Virus record (IMG/VR): IMGVR_UViG_3300020477_000033
Span: 1 to 53,591 of that record
From: a virus
Direction: 5' to 3' (one strand)
DNA: 53,591 nucleotides
Made by a program: the position numbers and the translations under genes. This document shows positions 34,391-39,628 of the stretch, in pieces. The notes below the pieces were generated by a model. That model had not been told where the DNA came from. It saw only the letters and a list, made by a program, of their open reading frames with translations, and made no database searches. The stretch's first letter is position 1. The number at the start of each line of letters is the position of its first letter.

Positions 34391-34713
34391 TTGACTATTC
34401 CTCCTTTGTCAGTCAACTCAAAATACTTTCTTCTTGGTATTAAGTAACATTTCTGATCCTTGTCAACTATTAACTTTACTAGAAAGTCATAGTTTGTTGT
34501 TACGTGAAGGTATCTGAGAAAACTACTGTCTAATTCAATCCAACACTTATCCATTCTATATCTCTCGTAATTAACATGGTAAAGGTATTTAATTAACTCT
34601 CTTGGTATTTCGTAGTCAACATCTACACCTTTTAAGTATTTTTTGAATGTGGTTAAACTACCTCGTAATCCAATAGTTGAATCGTAAGATAGTATTGCTT
34701 CTAATATGTTCAT
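34387..34713 (-). CDS. Unknown early protein (108 aa)
   Basis: The start is taken at ATG 34713 behind CAAGGAG; an ATG 51 bases upstream lies within the arm of a hairpin and lacks an RBS. The product (MNILEAILSYDSTIGLRGSL ... LRYLHVTTNYDFLVKLIV) is mixed alpha/beta with no recognised family. It is the first gene downstream of the hairpin-rich non-coding region in the direction of transcription. Confidence 0.55.
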   Translation of the reverse strand: MNILEAILSYDSTIGLRGSLTTFKKYLKGVDVDYEIPRELIKYLYHVNYERYRMDKCWIELDSSFLRYLHVTTNYDFLVKLIVDKDQKCYLIPRRKYFELTDKGGIVK

Positions 34714-34729
34714 TGTTTTCTCCTTGATA

Positions 34730-34824
34730 GTATAGTAGAACAATAGTGACAATGATAGTATCACTCAACACTAACTTTAAACCTCACTATGTGAGGAAGG
34801 AAAGGCACTATTGTTAAACTATAC
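34730..34824. other. Long imperfect hairpin at the end of the non-coding region
   Basis: GTATAGTAGAACAATAGTG (34730-34748) pairs with CACTATTGTTAAACTATAC (34806-34824) over 19 positions with one or two mismatches. The interior contains a perfect CCTCAC-TAT-GTGAGG hairpin (34782-34796). In the leftward transcript the structure lies just before the RBS of the 108-residue gene. Confidence 0.7.
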
Positions 34825-34840
34825 TTTCTTTTCTTAATAC

Positions 34841-34975
34841 TAGCTCAGTAGCAAATTGTCGTCATAGATGACCTATCTCTACAGATACGTGCTATAGATG
34901 CATAGCTGAATACAAAACATGAAAAGAATTAAGGTATCTGTATTAACAATAGGGACTTGTATTGTTACTGAGCTA
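34841..34975 (-). ncRNA. Candidate multibranch structured RNA
   Basis: A closing stem TAGCTCAGTA/TACTGAGCTA (34841-34850 with 34966-34975, 10 bp perfect) encloses three stems: GTCA-TAGA-TGAC (34861-34872); TACAGATAC/GTATCTGTA (34880-34888 with 34934-34942, 9 bp perfect) holding GCTAT/ATAGC; and AACAATA/TATTGTT (34945-34951 with 34960-34966). Together they form a compact cloverleaf-like shape. No tRNA signature (GGTTCGA, CCA end) is present. It lies inside a gene-free part of the leftward transcript. Strand is assigned by flanking genes only. Confidence 0.5.
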
Positions 34976-34984
34976 AAACTTTTT

Positions 34985-35033
34985 ATTAAGTATAAGTGTT
35001 CAGTATTTTTACATACTAAACACTATACTTAAT
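34985..35033. other. Long hairpin (about 20 bp with two bulges)
   Basis: ATTAAGTATA, A, GTGTT, C, AGTAT pairs with ATACT, A, AACAC, TATACTTAAT around a six-base loop. It follows the cloverleaf-like element immediately. Confidence 0.65.
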
Positions 35034-35040
35034 GTGTCCG

Positions 35041-35533
35041 TGTGAGATTTGAGTATACTCACAATGCTGTTGATTTAGTTGCCAGGAATCTGTCCTGGAT
35101 TAGCACATAGTCATACCATAACTGGCATACTCAAACAAGTTTGATAGTGTCTCCACTCTTGTCCATTGTATTAATCTTACGACACAGCAAGGCTCGACAT
35201 ACTTTGACCTTGTGTTCTGTGCATTTGCTAATGATAACCTACTCGTTATCTCTAGTGTGCAGCATTCGGTTGTTACTAACTCTCGTTAGCTTTCAACATG
35301 CTATTTGACATGTTGGTAGTCTATCGACAACTGTAACCAGCCTGATGTGGGTTAATTCACATTGTACAGGCTTACGAACTTAAGTAACAAGATAGCTAAT
35401 CTTATTACTTAATTCTTGTAATTATTTAAAATACATAGTAGTAAGTAAGTAGAAAATAGGGTAAACTGAATGATAACTCGAACTGTTTTGAAACTACTCA
35501 CCTACTACTTGTATTTGAGGTAAACAAATACAA
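35041..35533. other. Hairpin-dense non-coding region, about 0.5 kb
   Basis: No plausible gene is seen in 34714-35584 on either strand. This part holds a row of short perfect stems: TGTGAG/CTCACA (35041-35063), CCAGGA/TCCTGG (35082-35098), TCAAA/TTTGA (35131-35144), GATAAC/GTTATC (35233-35250), CTAAC/GTTAG (35276-35289), CAACATG/CATGTTG (35294-35315), GCCTGATGTG/CACAT..CAGGC (35340-35371), TTAAGTAA-C-AAGAT/ATCTT-A-TTACTTAA (35380-35412) and TTGTATTTG/CAAATACAA (35509-35533). Spacing is a few tens of bases. It may be an untranslated RNA, a replication origin or a packaging element. Confidence 0.65.
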
Positions 35534-35584
35534 AGTAGCCAAATGGGCTGTGATCTAGATGGCTACAATGTATTGATTAAGCAA

Positions 35585-35797
35585 CTAACTAATAATTTTG
35601 TTTACTTGCTTGATTAGTAGAATTCTATGAACTCTACCATTTTTAGTGCTTGCTTTTAGTATTTTGTGAAGTTGAGATGGTAATAAACTCTCTAACTTAT
35701 TTACATCACAACAAAAGGTAGCACTTCTCCCTGCATAGTATTGTTGGTTAACAATCTCATCTATTACAGTGAGTAAATCTGATCTATTTAATAGCAT
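35585..35797 (-). CDS. Small early protein (70 aa)
   Basis: A helical, basic protein (MLLNRSDLLTVIDEIVNQQY ... SQLHKILKASTKNGRVHRIL) that could be a small DNA-binding regulator. It has a good RBS (GGAGG) and lies between two hairpins and the non-coding region. No family is recognised. Confidence 0.55.
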   Translation of the reverse strand: MLLNRSDLLTVIDEIVNQQYYAGRSATFCCDVNKLESLLPSQLHKILKASTKNGRVHRILLIKQVNKIIS

Positions 35798-35820
35798 AAT
35801 CTTACCTCCGTAAGTTTGTA

Positions 35821-35840
35821 CAACAAGTAGTGACTTGTTG
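35821..35840. other. Perfect 7-bp intergenic hairpin
   Basis: CAACAAG (35821-35827), six-base loop TAGTGA, CTTGTTG (35834-35840), just upstream of the 70-residue gene in the leftward direction. Confidence 0.6.
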
Positions 35841-35889
35841 GGTATTAGTTAAACTGCGGTGTTTTGATACTCTATCTGAACTGCTTAAA

Positions 35890-35922
35890 GTAGAAAAGGT
35901 AGCAAAATGCTACCCTTTCTAC
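35890..35922. terminator. Near-perfect 15-bp hairpin, possible terminator or processing site
   Basis: GTAGAAAAGGTAGCA (35890-35904) and TGCTACCCTTTCTAC (35908-35922) pair over 15 positions with one mismatch and a three-base loop. On the minus strand the stem is followed by a short T-containing stretch (TTTAAG), so partial termination after the 120-residue gene is possible. Confidence 0.6.
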
Positions 35923-35940
35923 CAAAGTAACTGTTAGTTA

Positions 35941-36303
35941 CTAGCCGCCGAAAGTAGGACCAGATGGCAACTTCTCTGACTTCTTGTAGTAGACGGCTAC
36001 ACACTCGTGTGTGCCGCTACCAAAGAACTTGTCAGTGAGTTTCTCCATATGCACACTACCTTGGTATTGTGCTTGGAGAGACTGCTTGGCTGTGTCCCTA
36101 TCTTTGTCTGTTAGGACCGAAGATGGATCGTAAGCCATTACGACAACTCGCCAATCATTACTTCTGATTTCTTCAGGAGTAAGGTTGATGATGTCATCAT
36201 CTGGCAACTCGACTTCATCTAAATTGAAGTCGAAAACTTTCAAAACGACTTTCACTGATAAGTCGTTTAGCGATTTGCTAAACTTTTTATCTGGTTCACT
36301 CAT
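35941..36303 (-). CDS. First leftward gene: acidic protein ending in Gly-Gly (120 aa)
   Basis: The product starts MSEPDKKFSKSL, has strands VKVVLKVFDF and WRVVVMAYDP, and ends SGPTFGG exactly at the stop, so the C-terminus is a free Gly-Gly. Two or three beta strands and a helix (TAKQSLQAQY) are plausible. Base composition is clearly less AT-rich than its neighbours, which hints at a different origin or at strong expression. Being the promoter-proximal gene of an operon that encodes an E1 and a JAMM protease, it could be a second ubiquitin-like or tagged protein. The fold is not established. RBS AAGGAG precedes the ATG. Confidence 0.6.
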   Translation of the reverse strand: MSEPDKKFSKSLNDLSVKVVLKVFDFNLDEVELPDDDIINLTPEEIRSNDWRVVVMAYDPSSVLTDKDRDTAKQSLQAQYQGSVHMEKLTDKFFGSGTHECVAVYYKKSEKLPSGPTFGG

Positions 36304-36325
36304 TTTTCAGTCTCCTTAATTGGTT

Positions 36326-36373
36326 AAAATAGTCAGGCTACAAAGCCTAAACCAAAGGTTTACTGACTATTTT
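36326..36373. other. Three-way-junction RNA element in the leftward leader
   Basis: AAAATAGTCA/TGACTATTTT (10 bp) encloses two side-by-side perfect hairpins, GGCT-ACAA-AGCC and TAAACC-AAA-GGTTTA, with almost no unpaired bases between them. It lies 23 bases upstream of the 120-residue gene's ATG. Confidence 0.7.
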
Positions 36374-36380
36374 CTTATTT

Positions 36381-36455
36381 AAGTATCTACTAACGTTTTA
36401 GGAAGTTTCAACTGAAAGTTGAATACAAACCTAAAACAAAGGGTAGTAGATACTT
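36381..36455. other. 75-base nested hairpin in the leftward leader
   Basis: Outer stem AAGTATCTACTA/TAGTAGATACTT (12 bp perfect), middle stem GTTTTAGG/CCTAAAAC (8 bp), inner stem TTCAACT-GAA-AGTTGAA (7 bp). It lies between the divergent promoters and the three-way junction, so it would be at the very 5' part of the leftward transcript. Confidence 0.75.
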
Positions 36456-36480
36456 CATAAAAGACGTGCATACATTCTAC

Positions 36481-36515
36481 TTGCATTTTTGAAAAAGGGG
36501 CATTATATTATAACA
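36481..36515. promoter_or_regulatory. Overlapping divergent promoters
   Basis: Rightward: TTGCAT (36481-36486), 17 bases, TATATT (36504-36509). Leftward: an extended -10 TGTTATAAT read on the minus strand (36507-36515 on the plus strand). The two -10 boxes share bases, so RNA polymerase could occupy only one at a time. This is where the two gene blocks of the genome diverge. The rightward start site would fall at or within a few bases of the ATG at 36515. Confidence 0.6.
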
Positions 36516-36781
36516 TGTCTATTAAAAAACTAAAAAAATTTTTTGATATAAAATTAACATTGGATCAAGTTGTTAGAGAGGCTAGACGTTCTATAGACTA
36601 TTCAACCCCCTTGACGAAGTTTAATAGGGAAAATGGATCGTGGGAGACTATAAAGATGGATTTTAACGATGAAGAGATGTTAACTGTAAAAGATCTGCAT
36701 ATAGCAGAAATGGAAGTATATTTAGTTATAGAAGCAATGAAAGAAAATTTATTAGATTTGAAAAGAAGTAATTTAGATTAA
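36515..36781 (+). CDS. First rightward gene, unknown (88 aa)
   Basis: A helical protein (MSIKKLKKFFDIKLTLDQVV ... EMEVYLVIEAMKENLLDL) of unknown family, perhaps a regulator. It lies immediately behind the rightward promoter with no Shine-Dalgarno site, so its mRNA may be leaderless. A hairpin (36783-36840) follows before the next gene. Confidence 0.55.
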   Translation: MSIKKLKKFFDIKLTLDQVVREARRSIDYSTPLTKFNRENGSWETIKMDFNDEEMLTVKDLHIAEMEVYLVIEAMKENLLDLKRSNLD

Positions 36782-36782
36782 C

Positions 36783-36840
36783 ATACTTAAAGTATATAAG
36801 ACACAAATATAAGATTTGTTAAGTATTATGCTTTAAGTAT
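36783..36840. other. Intergenic hairpin in the rightward unit
   Basis: ATACTTAAAG (36783-36792) pairs with CTTTAAGTAT (36831-36840), and an inner stem ACAAAT-ATAAG-ATTTGT (36803-36819) fills the middle. It shows that the hairpin habit also occurs just right of the divergent promoters. Confidence 0.6.
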
Positions 36841-36871
36841 ACAACATTAAAATGAGGATGTCAAGTAAAAT

Positions 36872-37114
36872 ATGATAAAAAAGAAAAATAAGCCAACATT
36901 GAAAGAACTAATCAAAGTATTAGGAATGGTCAGTATTCAGTTAGAACAGCTCCAACAGCACGTTTTTAAGGGAGATCAAGCTTTAGACGAATATATGAAG
37001 ATGCAAGGCACAAAAGATAAGTTTATAAAATACTTAGAGGACAATTTTAAAGAAAAAAATGATCAAGATAAGCAGGAAGCTGAAGATAAACAATTATCAG
37101 CCGAAGACGTATAA
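36872..37114 (+). CDS. Small helical protein before terminase (80 aa)
   Basis: A basic start (MIKKKNKPTLKELIKVLGM) leads into a charged helix (SIQLEQLQQHVFKGDQALDE) and an acidic tail (EAEDKQLSAEDV). No family is recognised; it may be a DNA-recognition partner in packaging. Its end overlaps the terminase small subunit frame by 56 bases. Confidence 0.55.
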   Translation: MIKKKNKPTLKELIKVLGMVSIQLEQLQQHVFKGDQALDEYMKMQGTKDKFIKYLEDNFKEKNDQDKQEAEDKQLSAEDV

Positions 37115-37853
37115 TATATATACGGAAGAAGAATTTAAGAATTTAAAGGTTAAATATGACCATTGGAGCAAATGTAGCCCAGGAGAATGGGGTGTAAGTG
37201 ACGATGGTTATGTTTCAGAGTGTATATCACGTAATTTGTATGGAAAAAACATAGAAATGGTATTTCCTTATGGAAAACAGTTTTTATCTGAAACATCTAA
37301 ATTATTGTTTGAACCACACTATGAAACAAAGAATTATGCTAGCATTTCAACTAAAACATATAATGAGATGGAAGCACAAAGAGATAGAGCTGAATTAGCA
37401 GTAGATACTTTTGTTAACTACAAATTAGCTGGAGAAGTTCCCGATTTTTATAAAATAGGGAAAATATATCGTCCAGATCAAGAGAATCCTGAAATTGCAG
37501 CTAAAAGGTTATTTAAGACAAAGGAAATAAAACAAATGGTTAGTGATAAGTTAAAAGATGTTTTAATAGAAAAAGACATAGATGAAGGCTATGTATTAGA
37601 TGTGATCAAAGATGCTATCACTATTGCTACAGGAAAGGAAGATAGTAGTAATATGATAAAAGCAGCAGATAAGTTGTCAGAGTTCTTAGAAATGAAACCT
37701 AAGTCTAAAACACAGACAGATACACTAGAACTAGATATATCGCATCAAATAGCAGATTCATATGAAAAACAAACAAAGAAATTGAAGGCAACCAAAGTAA
37801 AGGAGCTTGAATCTGATGAAGAAGAAGTCAATCACAGTGCAATCAAAGAGTGA
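37059..37853 (+). CDS. terS: Putative terminase small subunit (264 aa)
   Basis: The central part (ENPEIAAKRLFKTKEIKQMV, then DIDEGYVLDVIKDAITIATG and MIKAADKLSEFLEM) fits small terminase subunits of the kind with paired helical repeats and a C-terminal acidic tail. It directly precedes the large terminase, as usual. The ATG at 37059 is the only one before residue 85; it overlaps the previous gene by 56 bases with only a weak RBS. The protein would recognise phage DNA and load the large subunit. Confidence 0.7.
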   Translation: MIKISRKLKINNYQPKTYNIYTEEEFKNLKVKYDHWSKCSPGEWGVSDDGYVSECISRNLYGKNIEMVFPYGKQFLSETSKLLFEPHYETKNYASISTKTYNEMEAQRDRAELAVDTFVNYKLAGEVPDFYKIGKIYRPDQENPEIAAKRLFKTKEIKQMVSDKLKDVLIEKDIDEGYVLDVIKDAITIATGKEDSSNMIKAADKLSEFLEMKPKSKTQTDTLELDISHQIADSYEKQTKKLKATKVKELESDEEEVNHSAIKE

Positions 37854-37932
37854 GAAGATCTTATTACTTTTTATAGCTACCTTGAAAGATGTAGCAAAAG
37901 ATATGGGCTTAAAGGTGAAAATAAGTGAATAA
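37816..37932 (+). CDS. 38-residue protein bridging the terminase genes
   Basis: ATG 37816 with AAAGGAG ten bases upstream begins a 39-codon frame (MKKKSITVQSKSEKILLLFI ... DMGLKVKISE) overlapping the end of the small terminase and the GTG start of the large terminase. Both overlaps suggest translational coupling. The product is short, basic and amphipathic. Function unknown. Confidence 0.55.
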   Translation: MKKKSITVQSKSEKILLLFIATLKDVAKDMGLKVKISE

Positions 37933-39409
37933 ACAAAAAATGTTATTAGAGATGCAACAGGATATGTTGTTGTTTGGTAGAATGGTAATGCCAAACATGT
38001 TTAGTGAGAATTCTCCACCCTTTCACTATGAAATTACTAAATACCTACAGGATGACGATATAAAACAATTAAATGTAATTGCTCCTCGTGGTCATGCTAA
38101 GAGTTCAGTAGTTGCTGGTGTTTACCCTTTATTCCATTTAATGTTTGATCAAGGTGTAAAAGTAATTGTATTAGTATCTAGAACACAACAACATGCTGTA
38201 AAGCTTTTAGGTACAATAAAAGATGTATTAGACTATTCACAAGAGTTTAGATACTTTTTTGGATATTGGGGGGCAAACTCTGCAAGAAAATGGACCAATA
38301 CAGAAATAGAGCTAAAAGACGGTTCTGTTATTATTTGTAAGGGTACAGGTCAGCAGATAAGAGGAATCAAACACGGAAACCAACGTCCTACTCTGTTGAT
38401 CCTTGATGACCCTGAAGATGAAAATAATACCAAAACTGCAGAAGCTATGGAATATAATCTCAGATGGTTATTGCAGAGTGGTGTCCCTTCTCTAGATCCT
38501 AAACGTGGAAAGATATGTGTTATTGGTACTCCCCAACACGAACGGTGTATGGTAGAAACACTAAAAGATATGAAGGGTTGGAAAAACTTTACATTTAAAC
38601 CAGACCTGGAAAATAATTTTGCTTTATGGCCTGAGGTATGGCCAGTCGATAAATTAAAACAAAAGAAAGAAGAATTAGATAGTATTAATCGTCTTTCTGT
38701 GTTTTATAGGGAATATTTATGTGAAATCGTTGGAGATGAAGATGCTTTGTTCAGACAAGAGTTTATTCAGACATACGATGGATTTATAGAAAGAACAGAG
38801 GAAGGGTTGTCGAACCTTGTCCTGACGAAGCTTAATGGTGAGGAAGTAGACATTGTTCGACCTGTAAATGTGTTTACAGGCATCGACCCTGCTTCTAGCA
38901 CTAAAAGTACTGCTGACTATTCAGTTATATTTAACTTGGCAGTAGATGAAGATAATAACAGATTTTGCTTACCATACTATAGAAAAAGAGCAACACCATT
39001 AGATTTAGCAGATGCTATTATACATAATTTTAAACAGTATAAAAGTCAAAGAACAAGGATTGAGGCTGTTGGATATCAGGAAATGTTAAGACAATATATT
39101 AAAGAACAATCTGAGCAACTGGGATTATTTATACCTGGATTAGAAATAAAAGAAAATCCTAGAACTAGAAAGTCTTTTAGATTAGAAAGTTTACAGCCAT
39201 TGTTTGCAAATTATAAAGTTTTCATAAAAGAAGATCAACAAGCCTTGTTAGATGAGCTATTATTATACCCTAGAGGTAAACATGATGACTTGTTAGATGG
39301 GTTCTTTTATGCTAATAAAAATTGCTATAGACCCCATCATGAAGCTAAAAAAGTATATGAAGAGCCAGAATATATGCAATTTACTAAAAAAAGTTGGAAA
39401 ACTCTGTAG
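37925..39409 (+). CDS. terL: Terminase large subunit (494 aa)
   Basis: The ATPase motifs are clear: Walker A APRGHAKSS (53-61) and Walker B LLILDDPE (157-164), followed by the coupling motif VIGTP (199-203). The nuclease domain has GIDPASSTKSTADYS (D321) and HDDLLDG (D454, D455). The protein pumps DNA into the prohead and cuts the concatemer. Length is typical. The start is GTG 37925, overlapping the 38-residue gene. A promoter follows the gene at 39417. Confidence 0.95.
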   Translation: MNKQKMLLEMQQDMLLFGRMVMPNMFSENSPPFHYEITKYLQDDDIKQLNVIAPRGHAKSSVVAGVYPLFHLMFDQGVKVIVLVSRTQQHAVKLLGTIKDVLDYSQEFRYFFGYWGANSARKWTNTEIELKDGSVIICKGTGQQIRGIKHGNQRPTLLILDDPEDENNTKTAEAMEYNLRWLLQSGVPSLDPKRGKICVIGTPQHERCMVETLKDMKGWKNFTFKPDLENNFALWPEVWPVDKLKQKKEELDSINRLSVFYREYLCEIVGDEDALFRQEFIQTYDGFIERTEEGLSNLVLTKLNGEEVDIVRPVNVFTGIDPASSTKSTADYSVIFNLAVDEDNNRFCLPYYRKRATPLDLADAIIHNFKQYKSQRTRIEAVGYQEMLRQYIKEQSEQLGLFIPGLEIKENPRTRKSFRLESLQPLFANYKVFIKEDQQALLDELLLYPRGKHDDLLDGFFYANKNCYRPHHEAKKVYEEPEYMQFTKKSWKTL

Positions 39410-39416
39410 AAAAGAC

Positions 39417-39445
39417 TTGACAAGTCGATTATTTTTTAATAATTT
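39417..39445 (+). promoter_or_regulatory. Sigma70-like promoter for the head genes
   Basis: TTGACA (39417-39422), 17-base spacer, TAATTT (39440-39445), in the only gap between terminase and portal. It is the same pattern as the promoter at 3400-3428. Transcription would begin about ten bases before the ATG at 39461, leaving a very short leader without a clear Shine-Dalgarno site. Confidence 0.6.
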
Positions 39446-39460
39446 ATCAGTAAAATTCTA

Positions 39461-39628
39461 ATGTTAGAAAAAGAAGTTAAAAAAAAATATAAGTTCACAA
39501 TCAAAGATTTATTAAAAACTCTTGATGATTACGGAATTATACCTGAGGACTATATTGAGATAAAAAAAGATAATGCCGAAAAAACCGAAGAACATAGCAG
39601 AAAACAGATTTCAGAATCCACTAGATAA
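39461..39628 (+). CDS. Small Lys/Glu-rich protein before portal (55 aa)
   Basis: ATG 39461 to TAA 39626-39628 encodes MLEKEVKKKYKFTIKDLLKT ... IPEDYIEIKK, then a polar tail. It overlaps the portal start by 56 bases, so the two may be coupled. The helical N-terminus recalls small portal or terminase adaptor proteins. Function unknown. Confidence 0.55.
   Translation: MLEKEVKKKYKFTIKDLLKTLDDYGIIPEDYIEIKKDNAEKTEEHSRKQISESTR

Noticed and set aside
34841-34975. tRNA in the cloverleaf-like element
   Set aside because: The closing stem is too long and there is no T-loop, D-loop or CCA-type end.
35041-35533. CRISPR array in the hairpin-rich region
   Set aside because: The stems have different sequences and there is no repeated unit or regular spacer length.
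3385-36871. Shared 14-mer ATGTCAAGTAAAAT at 3385-3398 and 36858-36871
   Set aside because: In an AT-rich 53-kb sequence a few 14-base matches are expected by chance, and the two sites lie in different contexts with no shared flanks.
37059-39628. Both terminase-small/upstream and portal/upstream overlaps are exactly 56 bases
   Set aside because: The overlapping sequences are unrelated; equal length looks coincidental.
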